A stretch of DNA of 64,000 nt from JAIBAC01 sp046331095 (lineage in GTDB: Bacteria; Actinomycetota; Acidimicrobiia; UBA2766). The DNA lies in the NCBI GenBank assembly GCA_046331095.1, contig JAXLRM010000003.1:62001-126000 (forward strand). Direction: 5' to 3'. A model generated the notes under the pieces. That model saw only the letters and a list, made by a program, of their open reading frames with translations. It was not told the origin of the DNA and did no database searches. A program made the translations under genes and the position numbers. Below are positions 48,936-56,941 of the stretch, one piece after another (the stretch's first letter is position 1; every line of letters begins with the position of its first letter).

Positions 48936-49421
48936 ATGATGCGGCGGAAATTGGCACTCGGCCTGGTGGTTGCCGCGCTTCTCGGTGGATCCCTTCTGGT
49001 GCCGGCGCCGGCGGGGGGCCTCGGGCAGAACACCTTCGTGGGCAGCGTCCGGGCCGGCGGGCCTTTCACAGGAACCCCACCTTCACGTGACGGCGCCCTC
49101 AACGTCAGCGTGAGCTGCTTCGCGTACTCCTTCTGCATGGGCACGGTGTCGGCGACGACCACCTCACCCGACGGCACCAAGAGTTGGAAGCTGGGCGGCT
49201 TCTTCCTCGGCAGCTGGGAAACGTGCACCGATCACGTCGGCCAGAACAGGGCGAGCCTCGGGGGCTGGTACATCGGCTCACCCGGCGGCATCGGTGGCGT
49301 AGCTGTGGAGATGGACGGCACCTCGCTCTGGTTCAGGGAGTACTCCAGCCTCGCCGGCGCTCACGAGTTCACGGCCACGATGGCGAGCCCCGCCTACATC
49401 AACGGCCACTACTGCATTTGA
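48936..49421 (+). CDS. secreted hypothetical protein
   Basis: 161 residues. Signal peptide MMRRKLALGLVVAALLGGSLLVPAPAGG, cleavage probably after PAGG or nearby. The mature part is rich in Gly, Ser and aromatic residues with four to five Cys (VSCFAYSFCMG, WETCTD, GHYCI), suggesting a disulfide-stabilised beta fold. I do not recognise the family. GGGAGG lies 2-8 nt before the tandem ATGATG, and TAGCCT at 48902-48907 is the likely -10. Divergent from the acyl-CoA dehydrogenase. Confidence 0.7.
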   Translation: MMRRKLALGLVVAALLGGSLLVPAPAGGLGQNTFVGSVRAGGPFTGTPPSRDGALNVSVSCFAYSFCMGTVSATTTSPDGTKSWKLGGFFLGSWETCTDHVGQNRASLGGWYIGSPGGIGGVAVEMDGTSLWFREYSSLAGAHEFTATMASPAYINGHYCI

Positions 49422-49491
49422 GCCGAGGCCGCCGCCGCGAACGAGGTGGCACGGCGACCCAAGCCAAGGTGCTCGGTTAGGGTCGCGTCCG

Positions 49492-51123
49492 ATGTCGCTG
49501 CGGGACTCCAACATCGACCGCCTCTCGGGGGCCACCTTCGACGTGCTGATCGTCGGGGCCGGGATCAACGGCGCGGTGGCGGCCGCCGTGCTGGCGTCGC
49601 GGGGCGCGTCGGTTTGCCTCGTCGACCGCGGCGACTTCGCCGGGTTCACCTCCGAGGAGTCCTCCAACCTGGTCTGGGGCGGGTTCAAGTACCTCGAGAA
49701 CTACGAGTTCGGCCTCGTGCGGCACCTGTGCCGGTCCCGCAACCGCCTGATCCGGGCGTACCCCTCCAACATCAAGGAGATCCGCTTCCTCGCGGCACTC
49801 GACGAGAGCGCACCGTACTCGCCGTGGTTCGCGGCGGCGGGCGCCGCGGCCTACTGGGCGATCGGCAACGGCGCCACACGCCCGCCGCGCCACCTCAGCC
49901 CCGAGCGCATCGCGGACGAGGAGCCCACGATCGACGTGTCGCGGGTGCGCGGCGGCATCGAGTACAGCGACGCCTACCTCGTCGACAACGACGCCCGCTT
50001 CGTGTTCGGCTTCGTGCGCTCGGCGCTCAACGTCGGCGCGACCGCGGCCAACTACGTCGAGGTCGTGTCCGCGGAGCGCGGCGCCGACACGTGGCACTGC
50101 CACCTGCGCGACGTCGACACCGGCGCCGACCACGAGGTCGCCGCCCGTGTCCTCGTCAACGCCACGGGACCCTTCGTCGACGGGTTCAACGAGGGCCTCG
50201 GCGTGCGAACCCGCCACCGCATCGTGTGCTCCAAGGGCATCCACCTGATCGTGCCCCGCATCGGGCGCCAGGAGCGGGTCCTCGCCTTCTTCGACGACAC
50301 CGGCCGTCTCTTCTACGTGATCCCGATGGGCATGCGCTCGGTGATCGGCACCACCGACACCCGCGTCGAGTCGGCCCTCACCGAGGTGACCGCGGAGGAC
50401 CGCGACTTCCTGCTCGAGCAGATCGACAAGCGCCTCGCCCTGCCGGAGCCGCTCACCGCCGCCGACGTGATCTCCACGCGCTGCGGCGTGCGGCCCCTCG
50501 TCGTGGACGCCGCGGCCGGGGTGAGCGAGGACACCGAGTGGACGTCGCTGTCGCGCAAGCACGCAATCGAGGTCGACGCCGAGGCGAAGGCGATCACCGT
50601 CTTCGGCGGCAAGCTCACCGACTGCCTCAACGTCGGCCGCGAGCTCTACGACCTCGTCGGCGGCCTCGGCATCCCCCTCGACGCGTACAAGCGGGACTGG
50701 TACGGCGAACCCCCCGCTGCGACCCGAGCCGAGTACCTGCGCCAGACGCGGCTCATGCGCCTCGACCGGCTGCGGCGCAGCCCCGGCTTCGAGCCCCTCA
50801 CCACGCGGCTCTGGCGCCGGTACGGCCTGCGCGCGTTCGCGATGCTCGAGGCGCTGCGCGACGACCCCTCGATGGCCGACGACGTCATAGAGGGCGCCCA
50901 GTACATCAGGGCCGAACTGCACCTCGCCGCCACGACCGAGATGGTGACCCGCTTCGAGGACTTCCTGCGGCGCCGCTCCAAGATCAGCCAGGTGATGCGC
51001 CACGACGAGATCGAGGGCGCCGAGGGCCTCACCGAGGCGGCCGACATCCTCTTCGGAGCCGACGCCGGCCGCCGCGTCGACGAGTACTTCTCCGCCCACA
51101 GCGGTCCGGACGCGATCGCCTGA
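49492..51123 (+). CDS. glpD: FAD-dependent glycerol-3-phosphate dehydrogenase
   Basis: 543-residue flavoprotein oxidising sn-glycerol 3-phosphate to DHAP and passing electrons to quinone at the membrane. The FAD-binding VLIVGAGINGAVAAAVLASRG is near the N-terminus, with TSEESSNLVWGGFKYL, the substrate-site GMRSVIGTTDTRVE and CGVRPLV. A C-terminal DAO_C helical domain follows (about 400-540). ATG 49492 has TAGGGT at 49478-49483, 8 nt upstream (leaderless). Lys/aromatic differences from E. coli GlpD exist, so an alternative substrate is possible, but length and motifs fit. Convergent with the AhpD-like gene. Confidence 0.88.
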   Translation: MSLRDSNIDRLSGATFDVLIVGAGINGAVAAAVLASRGASVCLVDRGDFAGFTSEESSNLVWGGFKYLENYEFGLVRHLCRSRNRLIRAYPSNIKEIRFLAALDESAPYSPWFAAAGAAAYWAIGNGATRPPRHLSPERIADEEPTIDVSRVRGGIEYSDAYLVDNDARFVFGFVRSALNVGATAANYVEVVSAERGADTWHCHLRDVDTGADHEVAARVLVNATGPFVDGFNEGLGVRTRHRIVCSKGIHLIVPRIGRQERVLAFFDDTGRLFYVIPMGMRSVIGTTDTRVESALTEVTAEDRDFLLEQIDKRLALPEPLTAADVISTRCGVRPLVVDAAAGVSEDTEWTSLSRKHAIEVDAEAKAITVFGGKLTDCLNVGRELYDLVGGLGIPLDAYKRDWYGEPPAATRAEYLRQTRLMRLDRLRRSPGFEPLTTRLWRRYGLRAFAMLEALRDDPSMADDVIEGAQYIRAELHLAATTEMVTRFEDFLRRRSKISQVMRHDEIEGAEGLTEAADILFGADAGRRVDEYFSAHSGPDAIA

Positions 51124-51146
51124 CGCGCGTCACGGAGCCGCTCAAC

Positions 51147-51698
51147 TCAGGGGAAGCCGGCGATGTCGTCGTCGAGCTGGACGCGGAGGCCGTTGAGGGC
51201 CATCGACAGCATCGCGTACGCGCCGACGCAGAACACGAGGTCGAGGAGCTGCTCTTCGTCGAAGTGCTCCCCGAGCCCATGCCAGGCGGCGCCGTCCAGG
51301 TCGTGGTGCGCACAGAGCTGGTCCACGGCCACCAGGACCGCGCGCTCGCGGGGCGACCAGTCGAAGCTGTCGAGCGGGGCGGCGGTCGCCTCCACCTCGG
51401 CCCCGGAGAGGCCGGCCTCCATGCCGATGCGGCGGTGCTGGCCGAACTCGTAGGCGCAGTCGCAGCGCCGGCCCGTGCGCAGGATCGCGAGCTCGCGCTC
51501 GCGCGCCGGCAGCGACGACGCCAAAAGCACGTGGCTCGAGAACGGCAGCCACTTGGCGAACAGGCGCGGGTGTTGCGCCAGAGTGGCGAACACGTTGGGC
51601 AACTCGCCCCCCCAGTGCTGCCGGAGCATCTCCAGTGCCGGCTCGATGGACTCGTCGGCGGACTCGATCGGCAGGGGTGGGATCCTGGGTTCGTCCAT
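51147..51698 (-). CDS. carboxymuconolactone decarboxylase/AhpD-like protein
   Basis: 183 residues, all-alpha CMD fold: FATLAQHPRLFAKWLPFSSHVLL, LPARERELAILRTGRRCDCAYEFGQHRRIGMEAG and LLDLVFCVGAYAMLSMALNGLRVQ. The site has CDCAYEFGQH, the CxxxH-type arrangement with an extra Cys, so it could be an AhpD-like peroxidase or an unrelated decarboxylase; not decidable. ATG 51698 has TAGCGT at 51706-51711, 7 nt upstream, which fixes the start over longer frames. Confidence 0.85.
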   Translation of the reverse strand: MDEPRIPPLPIESADESIEPALEMLRQHWGGELPNVFATLAQHPRLFAKWLPFSSHVLLASSLPARERELAILRTGRRCDCAYEFGQHRRIGMEAGLSGAEVEATAAPLDSFDWSPRERAVLVAVDQLCAHHDLDGAAWHGLGEHFDEEQLLDLVFCVGAYAMLSMALNGLRVQLDDDIAGFP

Positions 51699-51788
51699 AC
51701 CGGCCACGCTATCCATTCGGCCTTGCCGCCGCGCCTCGACGGGTGGATCACGGGGTACAGGTGTCGTGGCCGATGCCGGAGGTGCGCG

Positions 51789-52067
51789 ATGAAGGTCCGG
51801 TCCGTCCTCGCCGAGAAGGGCAGCGAGGTCCATCGCGTCGGCCCCGACGCGTCCGTCGTCTCGGCGGCGCACGACCTCAAACGGTTCGGCGTGGGCGCCC
51901 TCGTCGTGTGCGGCGCAGCCGGCAGGATCCACGGGATCCTCACCGAGCGTGACGTCGACGTGATTCCCCGACTTGGGCGCGCCGGGCCCATCCCGATGGG
52001 GTGGTCGCGCCCAAGTCGGGATTTCGTCGGGTCGCGCCCACAACGGCAAGCCCCATCACTGGTCTGA
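51789..52067 (+). pseudogene. CBS-domain protein truncated by a palindromic element
   Basis: The first 60 residues (MKVRSVLAEKGSEVHRVGPD ... GALVVCGAAGRIHGILTERDVD) are a clean CBS motif such as opens a two-CBS protein of about 140 residues. At GILTERDV the normal continuation stops; the next codons are the GGGCGCG-family palindrome beginning at 51967, read through as IPRLGRAGPIPMGWSRPSRDF until a stop at 52067. GGAGG lies 6 nt before ATG 51789. A single CBS motif cannot form the usual Bateman pair alone except as a dimer, so function is doubtful. Confidence 0.8.
51967..52040. repeat. GGGCGCG-family palindromic element, copy 2
   Basis: CCCGACTTGGGCGCG (51967-51981) and CGCGCCCAAGTCGGG (52006-52020) are perfect 15-bp arms; the loop contains a second hairpin, CCCATC/GATGGG. 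The tail ATTTCGTCGGGT plus CGCGCCCA matches the tail of the copy at 41443-41516. It lies inside the former CBS reading frame. Confidence 0.85.
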
Positions 52068-52107
52068 CCACTTGACCAGTGACGTCGCGTTGTGCCAGGG
52101 TGGTCGG
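52057..52107 (+). promoter_or_regulatory. 25-bp operator and promoter of the GMC oxidoreductase operon
   Basis: CACTGGTC (52057-52064) and GACCAGTG (52074-52081) are perfect 8-bp arms over a 9-bp spacer, typical of TetR-family operators. The right arm overlaps a -35 (TTGACC, 52072-52077) spaced 18 bp from a -10-like CAGGGT (52096-52101), itself 6 nt before ATG 52108. Binding would block transcription. No regulator gene lies alongside. Confidence 0.65.
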
Positions 52108-53979
52108 ATGCTCGACGCGCTCCGCGGGTTCTCCGCCGCCCTGTTGCCACCCGACGCCGGCGGGCCGGACCCGTCCCTGGTGGCGCCCCTCGTCGACCGC
52201 ATGGTCACCGGCGTGCCCGAGCCGTCGCGTACCGTCCTCCGCCTCGGCTTTCGCGCCGTGGACGCGTACGCGCGCCGCAGCGAGGGGGCGGCGCTGATCG
52301 ACCTGGCGCCCGAGGCACGCGAGCGCGTGATGCGCCGCCTCACCCGTTCGGCCCAGGGCGCCCTCGCCCTCGACGGCCTCAAGACCCTGGTCTGCATGGT
52401 CGCGGGCACCGAGGGGATCGCCGCCGACCTGCGTGACCGCTCCAACCGCGAGCCGGTGGCGCGGCCGGATCCGGTACTCGACTGCACCCCGTCGTCGTGG
52501 TGGCCCTCGTCGACGGCGGCCGACGTGGTCGTGATCGGCTCGGGCGCGGGCGGCGCGATGGCGGCACGCACACTCGCCCGCGCCGGGCTCGACACCGTGG
52601 TCCTCGAAGAGGGCCGCCGCTTCTTCGTCGACGAGTTCCGCGACCGCCACCCGGTACAGCGCTTCGGCGAGCTCTACCGGGGCGCGGGCACGACCCTTCT
52701 CCTGGGGTCGCCTCCGATCGTGATGCCGATCGGACGCGGTGTCGGCGGGACGACCCTGGTCAACTCGGGCACGTGCTTCCGCACTCCGCGCCCCGTCCTG
52801 GAGCGCTGGCGCGACGCCCACGGCCTGCGCCTCGCCGACCCCGACGCCCTCGCCGCGCACTTCGCCGACGTCGAGGACACGATCGGTGTCGCGCCCGTGC
52901 CCGCCGACGTAATGGGGCGCAACGGCGAGCTCGCCCTCGCAGGAGCCAAGGCGCTCGGCTGGTCGGCTGGGCCGCTGATGCGCAACGCACCCGGCTGCGA
53001 CGGGTGCTGCCAGTGCTCGATCGGCTGCCCGCGCAACGCCAAGGCCGGGGTCCACCTCAACGCGCTGCCGCAGGCGTGCGCGGCAGGTGCTCGCATAGTC
53101 GAACGCGCCACCGTCACACGCATCCTCCACGACGACGGACGTGTCCGCGGCGTTGCGGCCGTTCGCCCCGACGGGACCTCCTTCACGATCGAGTCGCCCC
53201 GAGTGGTCGTCGCGTGCGGGGCCACCGAGACGCCGCTGCTCCTGCGCCGCAGCGGCCTCGGGCGGCACCGCATGGTGGGACGCAACCTCGCCGTCCACCC
53301 CGGCATCGGCGTCGCTGGGCGCTTCGCCGAGCCCGTCACGGCCTGGCAGGGGGTGCTCCAGAGCGTCGGCATCGACGAGTACCACGAGTCCGACGGCATC
53401 CTCGTCGAGGCCACCTCGACGCCTCCCGGGCTCGGGTCGACGATGATGCCCGGCTACGGCCGCGACCTGGTGTCGGTCCTCGACGCCGCGGACCACATGG
53501 CGACCCTCGGGGCGATGATCGCCGACCGGCCGCGTGGGCGTGTCCTCGGCCGCCGACGCGCGTACCTGACCTACGCCCTCGCCAAGGACGACGGCGCACG
53601 TCTGGTCAAGGCCGTCTCGATCATGGGCCGTGTGCTGTTCGCGGCCGGCGCCGAGGAGGTGCTCACCGGCTTCCCGCGCGACCCCGCGGTCCGCGACGTC
53701 GACGCGCTCGAGGCGGCATGCGCACGCGTCGACTACCGCAGCATCCACGTCGCTGCCTTCCACCCGACGGGCACCGTCGCGGCGGGCGGCGATCCCGAGC
53801 GCCATCCCGTCGACGCCGCGGGCCGCCTGCGCGGTGTCGACGGCGTGTGGGTCGCGGACGCCTCGGTCCTGCCGACGTGTCCCGAGGTCAACCCGCAGGT
53901 GACGATCATGGCGCTCGCCCTCGGCGTCGCCTCGGGAATTGTCGAAGCACCCGCGATCACGAGAGGGGAACCCCGATGA
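52108..53979 (+). CDS. GMC-family FAD-dependent oxidoreductase
   Basis: 623 residues. A helical N-terminal domain (1-125) precedes the FAD Rossmann motif VVVIGSGAGGAMAARTLARAGLDTVVLEEG (about 135-164). Then come the GMC/cholesterol-oxidase-like signature GVGGTTLVNSG, a Cys cluster GCDGCCQCSIGCPRNAKAG (about 291-309) and the C-terminal catalytic and FAD region with FHPTGTVAAGG and VNPQVTIMALAL. This cytosolic, Cys-rich subgroup oxidises alcohols, often sterols or lipids (family knowledge; substrate unknown). It starts a three-gene operon: its stop overlaps the next ATG (ATGA). The promoter is covered by a 25-bp palindrome. Confidence 0.88.
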   Translation: MLDALRGFSAALLPPDAGGPDPSLVAPLVDRMVTGVPEPSRTVLRLGFRAVDAYARRSEGAALIDLAPEARERVMRRLTRSAQGALALDGLKTLVCMVAGTEGIAADLRDRSNREPVARPDPVLDCTPSSWWPSSTAADVVVIGSGAGGAMAARTLARAGLDTVVLEEGRRFFVDEFRDRHPVQRFGELYRGAGTTLLLGSPPIVMPIGRGVGGTTLVNSGTCFRTPRPVLERWRDAHGLRLADPDALAAHFADVEDTIGVAPVPADVMGRNGELALAGAKALGWSAGPLMRNAPGCDGCCQCSIGCPRNAKAGVHLNALPQACAAGARIVERATVTRILHDDGRVRGVAAVRPDGTSFTIESPRVVVACGATETPLLLRRSGLGRHRMVGRNLAVHPGIGVAGRFAEPVTAWQGVLQSVGIDEYHESDGILVEATSTPPGLGSTMMPGYGRDLVSVLDAADHMATLGAMIADRPRGRVLGRRRAYLTYALAKDDGARLVKAVSIMGRVLFAAGAEEVLTGFPRDPAVRDVDALEAACARVDYRSIHVAAFHPTGTVAAGGDPERHPVDAAGRLRGVDGVWVADASVLPTCPEVNPQVTIMALALGVASGIVEAPAITRGEPR

Positions 53980-54428
53980 GCTTCCTGTTGGACCCGTCGA
54001 TGCTCTTCGCGAGCGGAGTCGGCATCGGTGCTCTCGCACCCGACGACACCACCGCCACCGCCGCCGAGGTCGGCACGATGGCGATCTTCTGGGGCGTGAG
54101 TGTGTCGCTGTGGCAGGACCGCGAGTGGATGGCGTGGGCACCACCGCTGTTCGGCGCCGGGTCGGGCCGCGAGTTCATGTTGAACTCGGGCAAGCTCAAC
54201 CTGGGCGTGCCGCTGCGCTTCGACCCGTCGAAGCGGGGGTGGCGGCGCGACGCGGCCGCGGCAGCCGTCTTCGCGACCTACCCGCTGTGGCTCCACCTGG
54301 GACGCCGCCTCGGCCGCGCTGTCAGGTCCAAGGTCGAAGCCTCCCGGACTCCCCCGGATGCAGCCGGATCCCCCGCCGACGTGGACCTTGCCGGGACGGC
54401 GCACGGGCGGCAAGAGTCCCTGCGATGA
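53976..54428 (+). CDS. small hypothetical protein of the GMC operon
   Basis: 150 residues, MSFLLDPSMLFASGVGIGALAPDDT at the start. Moderately hydrophobic patches (LFASGVGIGAL, MAIFWGVSVSLW, AAAAAVFATYPLWLHLG) may insert into or sit on the membrane; in the middle MLNSGKLNLGVPLRFDPSKRGWRRD is polar. The C-terminus is disordered. Not recognised. ATGA overlaps on both sides place it between the oxidoreductase and the serine hydrolase, so it probably helps one of them, for example as a membrane partner (inference). Confidence 0.7.
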   Translation: MSFLLDPSMLFASGVGIGALAPDDTTATAAEVGTMAIFWGVSVSLWQDREWMAWAPPLFGAGSGREFMLNSGKLNLGVPLRFDPSKRGWRRDAAAAAVFATYPLWLHLGRRLGRAVRSKVEASRTPPDAAGSPADVDLAGTAHGRQESLR

Positions 54429-55600
54429 CCGACCTCACGAGTGCCGCCGCCGGAACGGGCTTCACGGAGGCGGGCCTTGCGGGCGTGGTCGACGTGCTCG
54501 AGGCGGGCATCCCGGACCTCCACGACGGCTACCAGATCTACATCTCCCGCCACGGCGTGCCCGTGCTCGACGCCGCGGGCGGAGAGGCCCGCCCGGGCAC
54601 GCCGATGACGCCGGAGACGCTCACGCTGTGGTTCTCGTCGACCAAGCCGCTCACGTCGGTCGCGGTCGGGATCCTGTGGGAGCGGGGCCTGATCGCCCTC
54701 GACGACCGCGTCCAGGCCTACATCCCGGAGTTCGCGGCGGGCAAGGAGCCGGCCACGATCCGCCACGTCCTCACCCACCGGGGCGGTTTCCCGTTCGCGG
54801 ATCTCGGACAGACGGGATCATGGGAGGAGCTCGTCGAGCGGGTGGTCACCGCGCCGGCGCAGATGTCGCCGGGCTCGGCGGCGATGTACCACGCAACCGC
54901 CGGCTGGGTCGTGCTCGGCGAGCTCGTGCGCCGCGTCGACGGGCGCCGCATCGACCGGTTCGTGCGCGAGGAGATCTGCGAGCCGCTCGGCATGGTCGAC
55001 ACGTGGCTGGGCATCCCCGAGGACCGGCTGGAGGAGATGCGGGACCGTTGCGCCCACATCGCCTGCAAGGTGCCCGCCGACGACCCCGCACGCATGATCT
55101 TCGACCTGCCCCATCTCAACGAGGACGCGGGCCTCACGTGGCTGTCCCCGGGCGGCTGCGGCCGCGGGCCCGCACACGACCTCGGCCGCTTCTACGAGAT
55201 GGTCGTCGGCCGCGGCGAGCGGGCCGGTGTGCGCATCGTGTCGCCCCAGACCATCGAGGCACTGACGGCAGTAGCCCGCATCGGCCTGCCCGACCTCCTG
55301 ATCAGCATGGGCGGCGAGGACGCGAGGTGGGGCGCCGACATCCCGTGGAGCCTCGGCTTCGTGCCCGCGAGCCTCGACTTCGGCCCGCACGCGTCGCACC
55401 GCGCCGTCGGACACGCCGGGCACGCGTCGTCGGTGGGCTACTGCGATCCCGAGCACGGCCTCGCCGTCGCGATGGTCACCAACGGCCTCGCCGGCTTCGA
55501 GCGTGCGGCCGCGCGGATGACCGCCGTGAACTCCGCCATCTACGCGGCGTGCGGCCTTGCCGGCGAGACGCCCACCGAGGTCGACGAGCTCGGGGTCTGA
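54425..55600 (+). CDS. serine hydrolase (beta-lactamase/esterase class C fold)
   Basis: 391 residues. Class C beta-lactamase/EstB fold with SxxK in WFSSTKPLTSVAVG (about 70-83), the YxN-type motif as YHATAGW (about 157) and the third box as GHAGHASSVGYC (about 330). No signal peptide, so it is a cytosolic esterase or amidase rather than a beta-lactamase (inference). It is translationally coupled (ATGA) to the small protein before it, within the GMC operon; an ester or lactone of the oxidised product could be its substrate. Confidence 0.88.
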   Translation: MTDLTSAAAGTGFTEAGLAGVVDVLEAGIPDLHDGYQIYISRHGVPVLDAAGGEARPGTPMTPETLTLWFSSTKPLTSVAVGILWERGLIALDDRVQAYIPEFAAGKEPATIRHVLTHRGGFPFADLGQTGSWEELVERVVTAPAQMSPGSAAMYHATAGWVVLGELVRRVDGRRIDRFVREEICEPLGMVDTWLGIPEDRLEEMRDRCAHIACKVPADDPARMIFDLPHLNEDAGLTWLSPGGCGRGPAHDLGRFYEMVVGRGERAGVRIVSPQTIEALTAVARIGLPDLLISMGGEDARWGADIPWSLGFVPASLDFGPHASHRAVGHAGHASSVGYCDPEHGLAVAMVTNGLAGFERAAARMTAVNSAIYAACGLAGETPTEVDELGV

Positions 55601-55654
55601 TCGCCCCTCGCCGAGCGGATTCGCGGCCGCGGGACGCCACTAGGATGCGGGCGC

Positions 55655-56938
55655 ATGCTTGCTCCCGGAACCGTGATCGGCGGCCGTTACCGTCTCGTGT
55701 CGTCGCTCGCGAGCGGCGGCATGGCCGACGTCTACGAGGCCCACGACGAACGGCTCGGACGCGCGGTCGCCGTCAAGGTGCTGCGGGCAGGCGATGCCGG
55801 GCTCTCGCGCCGCTTCGCAGACGAGGTCCGCACGCTCGCGCGCCTCAACGATCCCGGCATCGTGGCCCTCTACGACGCCGACGAGTACGAGGGCCACGCC
55901 TTCTTCGTGATGGAGCTCGTGCGGGGGCGGACTCTCGCGGACCTGTTGCCCGAAGGTCCGATCGACCCGCAACGCTGTGGCGCTATCGCGGCCAGCGTCA
56001 CCAAGGGGCTGGCGCAGGCTCACGGGGCCGGGATCGTCCACCGTGACGTCAAACCGGCGAACATCATCGTCACAGGCGACGGCGCCGCCAAGCTCGCCGA
56101 CTTCGGCATCGCGCGCATGACCGGAAGCCAGAGCGACCTGACCCAGGCCGGGACCGTCATCGGCACCGCCGCATATCTGTCTCCCGAGCAGGCCGAGGGC
56201 AAGGAGATCAGCCCGGCGACCGACATCTACTCCCTCGGATTGGTGCTCATCGAGGCACTCACCGCCAAGAGGGTGTTCGAGGGCACTGCCACCGAGACCG
56301 TCGTCGCACGGCTCACACGTGACCCCGAGTTGCCCCAGGACCTGCCGGGCAACTGGAACGAGATCCTGGGGGCGATGACGGCTCGCGACCCGATCGCGCG
56401 CCCGTTCGCCGAGACGCTCGCGCCGATGTTCGCGGCGCTTGCCACGGGCGATGACGCCGCGAGCGCCGCCCCTACGGCACTGATGGGTGCCGCCGCGGCC
56501 GGGGCCGGAGCCGGTGGCGCGACCGGGGTCATCCGGGACGGAGACACGTCCGCTGCTGCCGCGACGGCAGCCATGCCCGATGCCGCTGGTGCAGCCGCTA
56601 CCCCGGGCGCAGGTCCCACGGTCGACCGCAGGAAGCGCAACATCGCGATCGCGGTCGCGGTCATCGTGGGCGTCCTGCTGATCGGTGGTATCGCGTGGGC
56701 GATCACGAGCGGCACCTCGACGACGACGACGACCACGACGCAGGCACCGACGACGCTCGCGCCGGAGACGTCCACGACGGCTGCGGAGACCACGACCACG
56801 GAGCACCCGACCAGCACGCGGGCGACGACTACGACCACGACCACCAAGGCGACCACGACCACCAAGACCACGACGACGTCGTCCACGACCACCAAGGCGA
56901 CGACGACCACCAAGACCGCGCCGCCGACGACGAGCTGA
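55655..56938 (+). CDS. membrane Ser/Thr protein kinase (PknB-like)
   Basis: 427 residues. Kinase domain 1-265: Gly loop SLASGGMADVYE, Lys41 in AVAVKVL, catalytic HRDVKPANIIV (Asp131), ADFGIARM, GTAAYLSPEQAEG. An Ala/Gly-rich juxtamembrane linker (270-325) leads to one membrane helix (about 328-350; IAIAVAVIVGVLLIGGIAWAI) and an extracytoplasmic tail of about 75 residues made almost wholly of Thr with Lys, Ala and Pro, which resembles a wall-spanning or glycosylated stalk. No PASTA domain. ATG 55655 has TAGGAT at 55641-55646, 8 nt upstream (leaderless). Confidence 0.93.
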   Translation: MLAPGTVIGGRYRLVSSLASGGMADVYEAHDERLGRAVAVKVLRAGDAGLSRRFADEVRTLARLNDPGIVALYDADEYEGHAFFVMELVRGRTLADLLPEGPIDPQRCGAIAASVTKGLAQAHGAGIVHRDVKPANIIVTGDGAAKLADFGIARMTGSQSDLTQAGTVIGTAAYLSPEQAEGKEISPATDIYSLGLVLIEALTAKRVFEGTATETVVARLTRDPELPQDLPGNWNEILGAMTARDPIARPFAETLAPMFAALATGDDAASAAPTALMGAAAAGAGAGGATGVIRDGDTSAAAATAAMPDAAGAAATPGAGPTVDRRKRNIAIAVAVIVGVLLIGGIAWAITSGTSTTTTTTTQAPTTLAPETSTTAAETTTTEHPTSTRATTTTTTTKATTTTKTTTTSSTTTKATTTTKTAPPTTS

Positions 56939-56941
56939 CCC

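Noticed and set aside
54425..55600. Beta-lactamase conferring resistance
   Set aside because: The fold and SxxK motif fit, but there is no signal peptide and the context is metabolic, so an esterase-like hydrolase is more likely.
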